The notes under the pieces were generated by a model that searched no databases, had not been told where the DNA came from, and was given only the letters and a program-made list of their open reading frames with translations. Shown here in pieces: positions 42,640-51,894 of a DNA stretch of 64,000 nt (position 1 is its first letter; every line of letters begins with the position of its first letter). A program made the position numbers and the translations under genes. The DNA comes from Desulfacinum infernum DSM 9756 (GTDB lineage Bacteria; Desulfobacterota; Syntrophobacteria; Syntrophobacterales; DSM-9756), in the NCBI RefSeq assembly GCF_900129305.1, contig NZ_FQVB01000009.1:1-64000 (forward strand), given 5' to 3'.

Positions 42640-43929
42640 TCACGACTCGCTCTGTTCGTCAAAGTCCAGATCGATCTCGGGATATCGTTCTTTGGCGCAG
42701 TCCGGGCAGATTCCGTGACTGAACCTGGCCTTGGAATGCTTCCGGATATAGGTTTCGATTCGGTTCCAATACCCTTGGTCATCTCGAATCTTCTTGCACA
42801 CCATGCAGATGGGCAGGAGTCCTCGGAGCATGCTGACTTCGCTGATGTCCTGCGCCACACAAACATAGCCCTCAATCTTCCCGTGCCGGGTTTCTATCTT
42901 GCTGCATGAGAAGAGAACGGGGATCTCTTTGCCATCCTTCGAGCGGTAACTGGTTTCGTGGGCCTTCACGGTTTCCATGGGGGGCGCATCGTGGACGTGG
43001 CGGTCGCGGGAAGCGTCGGGATGGACATGGATCTTGGTAAACGGAGCGCCCACCAGGTCGTTTTCCGAATATCCCAGCATTCGGGTGGTTTCCCTGTTGA
43101 CGGAACGAATTCGAAACTCCGCGTCGGTGATGATGAGGCTGTTGAGCATGCTCTCGATGATATTGTCCAGGAAGTCCCTGGAAACCGTCGTCTGTTGCAA
43201 GTCCTCCATCATTTCCCTGAACGCCTTGGCCAGCTGTCCCAATTCGTCGGAGGACTTGATGTCCGCCAGTCTTTCCGTGGACCAGGTGCCTTTGCGGACG
43301 TTTTCAATGGATCGCATGAGGTTTTCCACCGGCTTGGTGACCCAGAGATCGAACAAGGTGAAGATGAGAAGGGCGCCCACGAGAAGGAACACGGTGGCGG
43401 TGATGGCCGAATAAGAGATGAGGGAAAGCGCCTTGTTGAGGATGAAGGCGCGGGGAAAGCCGATTCGGATGGTGGCGACGGGCTCGTCTTGGCTCCCCAA
43501 AACAGGCAGCTGGAAATCGTAATAGGCTTGTCCGTTCATGGAAAAGAGCCGTACCGTCTTTTGCCGGCTCCCCGGGGCCGCCGGGGGTACGCCATCCCCG
43601 ATGCTTCCGCTGCCTTTCCGCGGGTCGCTCCGGAAAAGCACCTTGCCTTGCGGGTCCAGCACCATGGCATAGGACAAGAACTTGAAGTTTTCCACGACTT
43701 CCGTGCACATCACCTCGAACCCTTCCAGTTGCTCCAAGGGAATGCGCATCTTCAAGATTCTGTCCAGCTGCGATTTCAGGCTCTGGGCAATGACGAAGGT
43801 TTCCGATTTGCGAGCTTCGAAGTATTCCCGGACAAAGTAAATGCCGTTGACGGCCGTGCTGGATCCAATGGCCAGCAGAAAGATCCCGATTCCGATGAGG
43901 ATGGTTTTTGTTCGGAGACGGACGACCAT
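42640..43929 (-). CDS. Membrane sensor with extracytoplasmic domain, HAMP and PAS, no kinase
   Basis: A 429-aa sensor. A first membrane helix (about 10-30), a periplasmic sensor domain to about residue 175 and a second helix (SYSAITATVFLLVGALLIFT) are followed by a HAMP domain and a PAS domain (ITDAEFRIRSVNRETTRMLGY). The C-terminus LLPICMVCKKIRDDQGYW ... FSHGICPDCAKERYP is a Cys-containing module found after PAS domains in other anaerobes. No kinase, GGDEF, EAL or methyl-accepting domain follows. It starts 1 bp after the substrate-binding protein gene ends, so the two likely work together. Confidence 0.82.
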   Translation of the reverse strand: MVVRLRTKTILIGIGIFLLAIGSSTAVNGIYFVREYFEARKSETFVIAQSLKSQLDRILKMRIPLEQLEGFEVMCTEVVENFKFLSYAMVLDPQGKVLFRSDPRKGSGSIGDGVPPAAPGSRQKTVRLFSMNGQAYYDFQLPVLGSQDEPVATIRIGFPRAFILNKALSLISYSAITATVFLLVGALLIFTLFDLWVTKPVENLMRSIENVRKGTWSTERLADIKSSDELGQLAKAFREMMEDLQQTTVSRDFLDNIIESMLNSLIITDAEFRIRSVNRETTRMLGYSENDLVGAPFTKIHVHPDASRDRHVHDAPPMETVKAHETSYRSKDGKEIPVLFSCSKIETRHGKIEGYVCVAQDISEVSMLRGLLPICMVCKKIRDDQGYWNRIETYIRKHSKARFSHGICPDCAKERYPEIDLDFDEQSES

Positions 43930-44973
43930 CTATTGCTCCCATTTGAATTGAGTGACGATTTCCGCGGACAAGAGGAGGCTTGCCTGGATGGTGAGGCCCA
44001 GGTTCCGCGCTCGCGCAAGGCTGATGACGGGCTCTCCCTTCAAGGACGGATGCATGGTGAGCGAACGGGGCGGCACGCCGTCCACCAGGATGCGGCGGGC
44101 TAGTTTTCCCGCCTCAAAGCCTTGATTGAATCCCGAGACCGTCACTGCGCAGAGGGTTCCGTAGGAGATCCGATCCTTCCAAAAGGAGAAATCGGGCAGG
44201 GAACTGTTTTCGGCCGTCCAGCGAAGGACTTCCGTGTAGGGCACGTTCCGGCCGGAAGAGTCCTTGAAGGTGAAGATCCCCAAGAGGGCCACGGCATCGG
44301 CTTCGTTGGGGAGCTCCTTGATCCGCTTCTTGTAGTGGTCGAAGGTCCGGATCACGTCCCAGCTGACCACCTCAATATCTTTCAGTTTCGGCAAGAGCGT
44401 CAGCATGCGCTCCGCCACCCCTTCCCATGTGGGGTCGTCATCGAAGATGACGGCGATCCTTTTGACGTTCGGAACGATTTCCCTCAACAAGTTGACCGTT
44501 TCCACAAAATGCTCCTGCTCCATGATGCCCGTCACGTTGGAGCTTCCCACATAGCCGTACTTGAAGGGATTGGCGTTGACGCCGCTGAAGACGATGGGAA
44601 TTTCCCTGTTGACGTAATGGGCGGCGACACGGGCCTGTGCCAGATCGTCCGTGGCGTAGACGAGGTCGGGGCGCCAGCTCTCGATGATTTCCCGGGCTTC
44701 TCGGCTCACCTTTTCAAGATGGGCTTCGGACGTGTTTCGCTTTCCGTCCAGCTGGACCACGCGGTATTCGACGTCCAAATCCTTCAAAACGGCCTTGAAG
44801 CCGTTGAACTGATCATCGGTCCACTTCCAAGGGGAGTGGTAGCTCATGACGTGGAGGATCTTGAAGCGGCGCTGAGCCTCTGCTGAGGCCTGGCCTCCGA
44901 GACAGGACACGGCCAAGGCGAATGCACACAGCCATACGGCGAGTCTTCGAACGGACAATCGTGATCGGCCCAT
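43930..44973 (-). CDS. Periplasmic ABC-type substrate-binding protein (PF04392-like)
   Basis: A 347-aa exported protein. A signal peptide (RRLAVWLCAFALAVSCLGG) precedes a two-lobe binding domain with ILHVMSYHSPWKWTDDQFNG, PDLVYATDDLAQARVAAHYV, IPIVFSGVNANP and IAVIFDDDPTWEG, typical of the PF04392 group. There is no transporter gene nearby; the next gene is a PAS/HAMP sensor starting 1 bp later. It may therefore present a ligand to the sensor rather than to a permease. ATG 44973 is preferred by spacing from AGGGGG; ATG 44979 is the alternative. Confidence 0.83.
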   Translation of the reverse strand: MGRSRLSVRRLAVWLCAFALAVSCLGGQASAEAQRRFKILHVMSYHSPWKWTDDQFNGFKAVLKDLDVEYRVVQLDGKRNTSEAHLEKVSREAREIIESWRPDLVYATDDLAQARVAAHYVNREIPIVFSGVNANPFKYGYVGSSNVTGIMEQEHFVETVNLLREIVPNVKRIAVIFDDDPTWEGVAERMLTLLPKLKDIEVVSWDVIRTFDHYKKRIKELPNEADAVALLGIFTFKDSSGRNVPYTEVLRWTAENSSLPDFSFWKDRISYGTLCAVTVSGFNQGFEAGKLARRILVDGVPPRSLTMHPSLKGEPVISLARARNLGLTIQASLLLSAEIVTQFKWEQ

Positions 44974-45213
44974 TGTCATCCCCCTGAAGCATCAGAAACT
45001 AAACCCGGTATGCGCTCTATCCTAAAGGCACTTTTTCATGGGTTCGAGGTGTTGTCAAATCCCAGCGTTAAGGTGGGAAAGGCGATGTCTCTCCAAACAG
45101 GAGATGGCTCTCTTGGACCGGCGGGTTATATTGGTGGCAGAGGAGAACCCCATTTCGGAGGATCTTTGTCGTCCGCCCCGTACGGGACGCCCGTCCCGAA
45201 AGGAGGGACCGCC

Positions 45214-46182
45214 ATGGAAGAGCGCCTGGACAAGTGCGTTTTGGTGGCCGTGGACGGATCGGAGAGGTGTCTGCAAGCCGTCTCCCGGTTCGCATCGTTC
45301 CTTCGCGGCCGAAAGGATTGTTGCTTCGTTCTGCTGCACTGCGTGCAGCAGAACCTGCTCCTCTATCCCGGGGAATTGTGGGACGCGGAAACATCGCTTC
45401 GGATCGCCAAGGACACCCAGGAAAAAATCTGCCGCAGCATCACCGAACCGTGCCGGAAGGCACTCCGCGAAACCCACTTCGCAGAAGAGCAGGTGGAAAC
45501 GGTCTGCTGTTTCGACAGCCTGGACCCGGGCATGGACATCCTCCGGACGGCGGAAAGGCACAAGATCCGAACCATCGCCGTGGGTCGGCGCGGCCTCACC
45601 CCGGCCGAAAACCTGCTGCTGGGTAGCGTCTCCAGCCGTGTGGCCCAGTACGCCGAACACCGCACCGTGTGGGTGATGGATCCGGAAGCGCCCTCCAGCG
45701 GCAAGGTGCTGGTGGCCGTGGAAGGAAGGCCCGAATGCCGGGCGCTCACCTACTATGTCAACGAATGGATCGCTCCCGCGTCCGGTCTTGCCTATACCAT
45801 CCTGCACATCCTGCCGCCCCTTCCCCCCGCGCTTTGGGACGACGGCCACATTCTGGATGCGGAGGAGCGGGATGAACGCCGTGTGTGGCGCAAGGGATGG
45901 GAGACGGAAACCCGCCGCCACGTGGACCAGTTCATGGATGAGGCCCGCCATGCCCTGATTCTTCAAGGGATTCCGGAATCGGCCATTGAAACGCGGGTTG
46001 TCACCGCCCGGCGCGGCATCGCCCAGGATCTCCTGGCGGAGATCGAAAGGGGAGACTACGAGGCGGTCCTGATCGGCAAGCGGAGCTTCAAGGAGCGCAA
46101 GCCCTTCCTCATGGGAAGCCACGCCAACAAGCTCCTTCACAACGCCCGGAAGGTCCACCTGTGCCTGGTGGAGGCGCCCTGA
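45214..46182 (+). CDS. Tandem universal stress protein (two UspA domains)
   Basis: A 322-aa cytoplasmic protein with two UspA folds. The first (residues 8-155) starts KCVLVAVDGSERCLQAVSRF and ends with IRTIAVGRRGLTPAENLLLG, SVSSRVAQYAE, HRTVWVM, containing an ATP-loop-like GRRG...GSVSS. The second (about 162-320) starts GKVLVAVEGRPECRALTYYV and ends YEAVLIGKRSFKERKPFLMG, SHANKLL. Some USP proteins bind ATP and help under stress. ATG 45214 follows AAAGGAGGGA; an upstream open extension has no pattern. It is divergent from the substrate-binding protein gene and convergent with the DUF2207 gene. Confidence 0.88.
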   Translation: MEERLDKCVLVAVDGSERCLQAVSRFASFLRGRKDCCFVLLHCVQQNLLLYPGELWDAETSLRIAKDTQEKICRSITEPCRKALRETHFAEEQVETVCCFDSLDPGMDILRTAERHKIRTIAVGRRGLTPAENLLLGSVSSRVAQYAEHRTVWVMDPEAPSSGKVLVAVEGRPECRALTYYVNEWIAPASGLAYTILHILPPLPPALWDDGHILDAEERDERRVWRKGWETETRRHVDQFMDEARHALILQGIPESAIETRVVTARRGIAQDLLAEIERGDYEAVLIGKRSFKERKPFLMGSHANKLLHNARKVHLCLVEAP

Positions 46183-46198
46183 CCGAAGGCCGATTTCG

Positions 46199-48112
46199 CT
46201 ACCAACCGCTGCCGCCTCCGCCGCCGCCCCCGCCTCCCGAAGAGCCTCCGCCTCCCGATCCCGACGAAGAACCGGGAGGTGAAGACGCGGAGGCCACGGC
46301 TCCCGCAAAGGAGCTTCCCAAGCTTTCGGCGAAAGACCGCGTGCCCAGGGAGGACCAGTGGGTGCCCCGATACCACGCGGGGCGGTAGCGGCGGTCCGGG
46401 GCGCCGTCCGCTTCCAGGATCCCGGCGAATCTCTCGCACCATTCCTGCTCCACGTCCAGGGCCATGGCGTAAGGGAGGTTCTTTTCGAAATGCTCCGGGG
46501 TCCGGTCGGGGGGATGAAGGATGTTGAGGCGCTCTTCTTCCGCTACGGAGAGATACCGGCGGAATCCTTCGATTTGATCCAGGAGCTTTCGGCCGAACGA
46601 GGTGGGAGCCTTTAAAAGGAAATAGAAAACCGGGTGCGTGATCGCGAGGCACACCAGAAGCAGAGCGCCTCCCCACGACACGGCGCCGGCGAACAGGGTC
46701 AAACCCACCACTTCGAAGCCGCAGAAGGCCGTCGCCATGAAGGTAGCAGTCAGCGCGGCCGCCTTGGATGGGGCCGATTTCCAGGCAGTGATGGCTCGAC
46801 GGACCAAGAGGAGACAGGCGACGGTCCAGATGGAAAGCCACAGGGTCATGAACGCGGCCGTGGAACGGTCCCGGGAGCCCAGGACCATGGCCGCCAGGGT
46901 GGCCAGGGTCATCAACAGCGCAGGGGCCATATACTTGGAATTGGTGTAAAAGGCGACCTTTCGGTACCTCTGGGAAAGCTCCTTGTGGAGCGCTTCCATG
47001 GCCTGGCGAAGCCTCGGCGTGTAACGCCTGCCGAAGTGAACGGAGGCGGCCTTGCTGCGGGTGAAAAGCTCCTCCGCCACCGGCCTTTCCTCCGGCGAAA
47101 GCCCCTCTTCCCCCTGGTTCGTGCGCCGGAGCGTGTAGCCCTTGTCCTCCTCCTCGATGGTCAGATATCCCTTCACGGCCATGTTCACAAGCGTTGCGGC
47201 CAGGGCCTTTTGATCGAATCCCATGCGCCGCACATAGCGCGCGGCCGCGGGGGAAAGATCCTGGGGAGGATGGAAGAGCGGAATGATGGTTCCCGGTTTG
47301 GGATCCCTTCCGACGCGGGCCCAAACGACCAGGTAATAAGCCACAATGCAGAGCAGGCCCAGGAGTCCGACGCCCAGTCCCGGGTTGTCTTCCAATAGGT
47401 AGCCCGCTCGATCCAGTGCGCCGGGTTCCGCAACAAACCCCTTGGGCCAGGCCACCGCCACGGTCAGCCCTTCGCGGGGCTTCAGCGGACGACTGGTTTC
47501 GAAGGTCACCCAGCCGTCACCTTCGGATGAAAAGCGAAAATCCTTCCCCCTGGCTCCCGCGGGACCCGTATAGGCCGCATATTGCACGAGCGATGCGCCT
47601 TCGGGCAGGCGGATCCGGGCCGTCACCCGCTCCATGGGAAAGGTCCAGTCGGTTCCGGTCACGTTCCAGTAAAGTTCGTCGTATTCCGGGAAGAACCCCA
47701 GCTGCCGGGTGGTGCGGTACGTGATTTCGTAACGATAGACCCCCGGTTTCAGGAAAACGTCCTTGCGCCCGATGTAGATCCGGACCCCGTTGGAGGCAGG
47801 CCGCATGTGGTAGGGTTCGGGCCTCCCGTCCCGCCGGACCTCCACCACCTCGAAGCCCACCCGCACAGTGTTGCCGTAGCGGTCCTTGTACGTCGTGGGA
47901 AAATCCCTCACGATGCCGCGCTTGATGGTCCGGCCGAGGGCCTGCACCGTGAGGGTTTCCGTCACGAGAAGGCCGGCGTCGGCCTCGATGAGGATGGTGC
48001 TGTGGAAATGGAGGATCTTTTCCGTTTCAGCGGCGGATGCCGGGGCGGGGGCGACCCAAAGAAGGGCCGGCACCAGGAGCGCCCAAGCTGTTTGAAGAAA
48101 CCTTCGGATCAT
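46199..48112 (-). CDS. DUF2207-domain membrane protein with glycine-rich tail
   Basis: A 637-aa membrane protein. A signal peptide is followed by the DUF2207 beta domain (about 30-250: FHSTILIEADAGLLVTETLT, FPEYDELYWNVTG). One membrane helix comes next (LGVGLLGLLCIVAYYLVVWA), then a cytoplasmic part with FHPPQDLSPAAARYVRRMGF and further helices. The C-terminus is a serine-glycine tail ending in a nine-glycine run and SGW, typical of the family. ATG 48112 follows GAGGTG; GTG 48121 is possible. It lies 13 bp after lemA, the usual partner. The function of the pair is not known. Confidence 0.87.
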   Translation of the reverse strand: MIRRFLQTAWALLVPALLWVAPAPASAAETEKILHFHSTILIEADAGLLVTETLTVQALGRTIKRGIVRDFPTTYKDRYGNTVRVGFEVVEVRRDGRPEPYHMRPASNGVRIYIGRKDVFLKPGVYRYEITYRTTRQLGFFPEYDELYWNVTGTDWTFPMERVTARIRLPEGASLVQYAAYTGPAGARGKDFRFSSEGDGWVTFETSRPLKPREGLTVAVAWPKGFVAEPGALDRAGYLLEDNPGLGVGLLGLLCIVAYYLVVWARVGRDPKPGTIIPLFHPPQDLSPAAARYVRRMGFDQKALAATLVNMAVKGYLTIEEEDKGYTLRRTNQGEEGLSPEERPVAEELFTRSKAASVHFGRRYTPRLRQAMEALHKELSQRYRKVAFYTNSKYMAPALLMTLATLAAMVLGSRDRSTAAFMTLWLSIWTVACLLLVRRAITAWKSAPSKAAALTATFMATAFCGFEVVGLTLFAGAVSWGGALLLVCLAITHPVFYFLLKAPTSFGRKLLDQIEGFRRYLSVAEEERLNILHPPDRTPEHFEKNLPYAMALDVEQEWCERFAGILEADGAPDRRYRPAWYRGTHWSSLGTRSFAESLGSSFAGAVASASSPPGSSSGSGGGGSSGGGGGGGGGSGW

Positions 48113-48125
48113 GGGGCTCACCTCG

Positions 48126-48677
48126 TCAGGAAAAGCTCACCTTGGGGACCGCCCGTTCCCCTTCCTCGATTTCCAGAAACCGGGCCTTCCGGAATCCGAA
48201 CAGGGAAGCGAAGAGATTGCTGGGAAACGATTCCACCAGGATGTTCAGGTCCCGGACCGTGCCGTTGTAGTAGCGTCGGGCCAGTTGGATCTCGTTTTCT
48301 ATGTCGGCCAAGGCCTGCTGAAGCTCCAGAAAATTCTGGTTCGCCTTGAGATCCGGGTAGTTTTCCGCCACCGCGAAAAGGGCCCCCAGGGCGCGACCCA
48401 GGCCGCGCTCCGCCTGCTCGCGCTCTTCCACGGAAGATGCCTGCAGGGTCCGGGTCCGTTGCGCCGTCACTTCCTCCAGCACCCCCCGCTCGTGCTGCAC
48501 GTAGCCGCGGACCGTCTCCACCAGGTTGGGGATGAGGTCCGTGCGCCGCTTGAGTTGCACATCGATGCCGCTCCAGGCCTCCTCCACAAGGTTCCGGGCG
48601 CGCACCAGCCGGTTGTACAAGACCACGGAAAACAGAAGCACCAAGACAAGAACCGCTCCGATCACCAGGGTCGTCAT
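48126..48677 (-). CDS. LemA-family membrane protein
   Basis: A 183-aa protein with one N-terminal membrane helix (TLVIGAVLVLVLLFSVVLYN) and a helical domain. It contains LVRARNLVEEAWSGIDVQLK, RRTDLIPNLVETVRGY, LEEVTAQR and YPDLKANQNFLELQ, the LemA hallmarks. ATG 48677 is chosen at the helix; the longer frame upstream lies in a dispersed repeat. It pairs with the DUF2207 gene downstream, a common arrangement. Confidence 0.93.
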   Translation of the reverse strand: MTTLVIGAVLVLVLLFSVVLYNRLVRARNLVEEAWSGIDVQLKRRTDLIPNLVETVRGYVQHERGVLEEVTAQRTRTLQASSVEEREQAERGLGRALGALFAVAENYPDLKANQNFLELQQALADIENEIQLARRYYNGTVRDLNILVESFPSNLFASLFGFRKARFLEIEEGERAVPKVSFS

Positions 48678-48729
48678 GGCGGATCCTCCCGCAATTTCAA
48701 AGGTGAGCCGATCGTTCCAACACCACGGG

Positions 48730-48940
48730 TTTGTCTGAGAATGGCCCTTCGGCTGAAGATGCCCGGGGCTTGCGTTTCCCTCGTAGCCGCGGGGCTTCAG
48801 TTCCGCGGAAAGGGGCATCGTAACTCTATGAAGTAACAGGAAATGCGCGATGGCCTATCCGACGCCGGGGTTCCTCCGCAGCCCTAACGGGCTGCGCTAC
48901 GAGAAAAGAGGTCGTCCGCGGCGTTCTCAGACAGCCTCCT
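48730..48940. repeat. MITE-like repeat, core type A, complete
   Basis: About 210 bp with imperfect terminal repeats TTTGTCTGAGAAT (left) and GTTCTCAGACAGCCTCC (right). The core carries the two type A palindromic modules: GTAGCCGCGGGGCTTCAG..., and CCGCAGCCCTAACGGGCTGC. It fills the 395-bp gap between lemA and the marR promoter. Confidence 0.8.
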
Positions 48941-49008
48941 GGTTTGCCAGCACACCGAACATAGGAAAAAACTTCTTGGAGTGCAAAGGCGAAACGGGCT
49001 TCTGAGAC

Positions 49009-49048
49009 TTGACAGGAAAGGGTGCGGGGGCTATTTGCTCGTATGCAA
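49009..49048 (+). promoter_or_regulatory. Promoter and possible operator of the marR gene
   Basis: TTGACA (49009-49014), a 17-bp spacer and TATTTG (49032-49037) form a sigma-70-like promoter. The palindrome TTGC-TCGTAT-GCAA (49035-49048) overlaps the -10 box, a place where MarR proteins often bind to repress themselves. Binding is inferred. Confidence 0.5.
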
Positions 49049-49072
49049 GTAAAGTGACTGCGAGGGAATGGC

Positions 49073-49495
49073 ATGCTCAAAAAACCGGAAGACTGCATCT
49101 TTTTCCAGCTGGCCAAGGCCGCCCAGGCGGGTGTGAGATACTGGACGTCCCGGATCGCCCACCTGAACGTGACCGCCGTGCAGGGCCTCGTGCTGGCCTT
49201 TCTGGCCGATGAGGACCGGGTCACCTCCGCCCGGTTGGGCCAGCGGGTTCAACTGGACAGCGCCACCCTGACCGGCATCCTGGACCGGTTGGAGCGGCTG
49301 GGCTTTGTGGAGCGGCGAAAGAACCCCCATGACCGCCGGTCCATCCTCATCTGCCTCACGGACGAGGGAAAACGCGTGGCCCGGGAGATCCTCCGGATCA
49401 GCCGCGAAGCCAACGCATCGTTCCTGAAGGAGATTTCTCAAGAGGAGGAGGCGCTCTTTCGAAGCCTTCTGGTGCGTTTGGCCCAGGGCGGCTGA
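49073..49495 (+). CDS. MarR-family transcriptional regulator
   Basis: A 140-aa winged helix-turn-helix repressor-like protein. The DNA-binding region reads VTSARLGQRVQLDSATLTGI, LDRLERLGFVERRKNPHDRR (recognition helix and wing), followed by SILICLTDEGKRVA. Flanking helices form the dimer domain. ATG 49073 begins MLKKPEDCIFFQLAKAAQA. It is the first gene of a likely three-gene set with a metallo-hydrolase and a DUF4442-type hotdog protein, and the promoter contains a palindrome suitable for self-repression. The ligand is unknown. Confidence 0.9.
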   Translation: MLKKPEDCIFFQLAKAAQAGVRYWTSRIAHLNVTAVQGLVLAFLADEDRVTSARLGQRVQLDSATLTGILDRLERLGFVERRKNPHDRRSILICLTDEGKRVAREILRISREANASFLKEISQEEEALFRSLLVRLAQGG

Positions 49496-49527
49496 CGGGA
49501 TTGGAGCCTTGTAAAGGACGAGTGATC

Positions 49528-50439
49528 ATGAAGCGGACCAAGATCACCGAGACGGTGGAATACGTAGAGCCGCGCTCCATGAAGCTCTTTCGGGCCTGCG
49601 CCGGGGCTCTGGTTCACGGCTCTCGGCGCATCGCCATGGACGCCAACCCGGGCCCCGGGGACGTGGAAGCCCTGCTGGAGGAGTTTCGGCCCCACGTGGC
49701 CTTTCTGAGCCATTACCACATCGACCACACCATCTGGGCCCGGGCGGCGGTCCAAGCGGGCGCCCGGGTGGTCATTGCGGAATCGGAAGTGCCCCTTGTG
49801 CGGTCGCTGGCCCATTTCGTGGAAAGAACGGCGGGACCTGCGGGGCTCACGGAATCGTGGGAGCGGTTTGTGACGGAGACGGCCGGCTATGGGCAAGTGC
49901 CCGCCGTGGCGCCCCTCCGGGCCGGCGACGGCGTCTTGGACTGTGGCGTTCCCATGGAGCTGGTGCCCACGCCCGGACATTCGCCCGGCCACACGGCCGT
50001 CTTCTTTCCCCGGGACAGGATTCTCTTCACCGGGGACATGGGACTGGACCGATTCGGCCCCTGGTATGGGTGGGTGGACTGTGATCTCGCGAAGATGGTC
50101 GAATCCTACTTGCGCCTGAAGGCCCTGGATGCCCGGGTGCTTCTCACGAGCCACGGAGGGGTGATAACGGGAGATATACCGGCGGTCTGGGACAGGGCGC
50201 TGGGGGCGATCTTTCGCCGGGAAGCCAAGGTGGAATCGTGGCTGGATCAGGGCTGGGACCGGGAGCACATGATCCGAGAAGGGCTCTTTTTCCCCAACAA
50301 GGACGCGGTGGCCGAACCCATGCGATCCTTTCTCCGCATGTGGGACGGAACCATGGTGGACCATCATGCGAAGGCCCTGGCGCAGGGGGGACTGAGGAGT
50401 CTTTTCCCGGATGTCTGCAAAGGTCTTGGGATTCGCTGA
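49528..50439 (+). CDS. Metallo-beta-lactamase-fold hydrolase
   Basis: A 303-aa MBL-fold protein. The metal motifs are SHYHIDHT (HxHxDH), PTPGHSPGHT and FTGDMGLDRFGPWYG, followed by LTSHGG. No extra domain indicates a substrate. ATG 49528 is 32 bp after marR; AAGGACGAG lies upstream. Co-location with a MarR regulator and a hotdog-fold thioesterase-like gene suggests breakdown of a thioester or similar small molecule, but this is a guess. Confidence 0.88.
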   Translation: MKRTKITETVEYVEPRSMKLFRACAGALVHGSRRIAMDANPGPGDVEALLEEFRPHVAFLSHYHIDHTIWARAAVQAGARVVIAESEVPLVRSLAHFVERTAGPAGLTESWERFVTETAGYGQVPAVAPLRAGDGVLDCGVPMELVPTPGHSPGHTAVFFPRDRILFTGDMGLDRFGPWYGWVDCDLAKMVESYLRLKALDARVLLTSHGGVITGDIPAVWDRALGAIFRREAKVESWLDQGWDREHMIREGLFFPNKDAVAEPMRSFLRMWDGTMVDHHAKALAQGGLRSLFPDVCKGLGIR

Positions 50440-50518
50440 GATCGAATGGAGGGGCGCCGACGTCATGGGCGGTGTCGTGTCGCTCCAAAGGGGGAGATCT
50501 TTCAAGGAGGGGATGGTC

Positions 50519-50965
50519 ATGAATCACCGTCAATTTCGATGGCTGCTCAACGTGTATCCGCCGTATCTGGGTGCGGGAGTCCGCGTCCGGCACCTATCGG
50601 AAGATTACCGGGACATTGTGGTGGAGATGCCGCTCACCTTCCTGAACCGAAACTACGTGGGGACCCATTTCGGCGGAAGCCTCTATTCCATGGTGGATCC
50701 CTTCTACATGCTCATGCTCATCAAAAACCTGGGACCCGACTACATCGTCTGGGACAAGGCGGCTTCCATCGATTTCGTCAAGCCCGGCCGCGGGACCGTC
50801 CGGGCGCGCTTTCATCTGGACGAGGAAACCCTTAGGGATATCCGCCGAAAGGTGGCGGAACGGGGCAAGGTCCTGCCCACATTCACGGTGGATGTGGTGG
50901 ACGAATCGGGGGACGTGGTGGCGAGGATCGAAAAGGTGCTCTACATCCGCAAGAAGACCCCTTGA
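50519..50965 (+). CDS. DUF4442 (hotdog-fold, thioesterase-like) protein
   Basis: A 148-aa protein of the DUF4442 group with a hotdog fold. Visible strings are LLNVYPPYLGAGVRVRHLSE, PLTFLNRNYVGTHFGGSLYS, MVDPFYMLMLIKNLG and WDKAASIDFVKPGRGTVRA. The FGGSLYS turn corresponds to the substrate-facing helix of thioesterases. ATG 50519 follows AAGGAGGGG with good spacing. Its 3' end overlaps the convergent epimerase gene by 25 bp. Confidence 0.85.
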   Translation: MNHRQFRWLLNVYPPYLGAGVRVRHLSEDYRDIVVEMPLTFLNRNYVGTHFGGSLYSMVDPFYMLMLIKNLGPDYIVWDKAASIDFVKPGRGTVRARFHLDEETLRDIRRKVAERGKVLPTFTVDVVDESGDVVARIEKVLYIRKKTP

Positions 50966-51765
50966 GACTTGGGGGCTTCTTGACGTCTCTCGTCCAGATA
51001 GCGGCGGACGACCCCGTGGGCCTTTCTCACGGAGAGTGCGTCGCGCAGTTCCAACACCCACCAGTCACAGAAAGGAAGTGCCGCCAGGAGGTCCAGGCGG
51101 GGAGAGAGATCCGCGGGGTCTTCCGGAGGGATATGGTGATCCTCCACTTCCAGGTGGTAGACGTGGGCATTGAGAATCCGATCCGGCTGGGGCGAGACCA
51201 GGTCTTCCAGTTCGAATTGTTGGCTGGTGATGGACGGGCTCACGGCCGCATGACCGATGTCCAGGGTGGCCCAGAGTCCCGTCTTTCGAAGCATCTTCTC
51301 ATAGAGGTCCGGGCGGCTCGTCCATCCCCAGGCCAGGTTTTCCAGGCAGAGGCGCAGCCCCAGGTTCCGGGCCGTTTCGTTCAGACGGTTCAGGTTTTCC
51401 AGGGTTCGGTGCCAGGAAAGATCCTGGGTGGTGGACCGCCCGAGACCCACATGAATGGTGAGGACGCGGCCTCCCAGCCCGGCCGTCACCCGGCAGAGCC
51501 TTTCCAGAACGCTCAGGGCGGCTTGCGCCCGGTTCGGATCGCGGTCCCCCGGATCCACATGGGGGAGTGCCGCATGATAGCGGATCTCCAAGGGTTCCAA
51601 ACGGGCCAGGGTGCGGGCCAGCCGCGTCTGTTCCAGCGGGGTGCGGGGAAGCGTGTGGGGGCGGAAGCTCCAGTCAATGCCCTCCGCCCCCAGTTCCATG
51701 GCCAGATGGCGCAAGACTTCCACATCATCCACAAAATTGGGTAGGGCCAGCTTGGGTGTGATCAA
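50941..51765 (-). CDS. Sugar-phosphate isomerase/epimerase-like TIM-barrel protein
   Basis: A 274-aa xylose isomerase-like TIM-barrel protein with metal-site strands RYHAALPHVDPGD, VLTIHVGL, LCLENLAWGW, WATLDIGHAAV, LNAHVYHLEVED and WVLELRD. It differs in sequence from the epimerase in the phn operon. TTG 51765 is preferred because GGAAAGGA lies 8 nt upstream. The open frame extends further upstream through a heptamer repeat that would encode a periodic RITDYG/RITDHG stretch, which I regard as not translated. Substrate unknown. Confidence 0.8.
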   Translation of the reverse strand: MITPKLALPNFVDDVEVLRHLAMELGAEGIDWSFRPHTLPRTPLEQTRLARTLARLEPLEIRYHAALPHVDPGDRDPNRAQAALSVLERLCRVTAGLGGRVLTIHVGLGRSTTQDLSWHRTLENLNRLNETARNLGLRLCLENLAWGWTSRPDLYEKMLRKTGLWATLDIGHAAVSPSITSQQFELEDLVSPQPDRILNAHVYHLEVEDHHIPPEDPADLSPRLDLLAALPFCDWWVLELRDALSVRKAHGVVRRYLDERRQEAPKSQGVFLRM

Positions 51766-51780
51766 AAGCCCGTCCTTTCC

Positions 51781-51892
51781 GTAATCCGTAATCCGTAATC
51801 CGTAATCCGTAATCCGTGATCCGTAATCCGTGATCCGTAATCCGTGATCCGTAATCCGTGATCCGTGGTCCGTGATCCGTGGTCCGTGATCC
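51781..51892. repeat. Heptamer tandem repeat, 16 copies of GTRATCC
   Basis: Sixteen 7-bp units in a row: five GTAATCC, then alternating GTGATCC and GTAATCC, ending with GTGGTCC/GTGATCC. A type A MITE-like element begins 3 bp later. Unlike the other arrays, this one lies at the 5' side of the adjacent gene. Confidence 0.95.
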
Positions 51893-51894
51893 GT

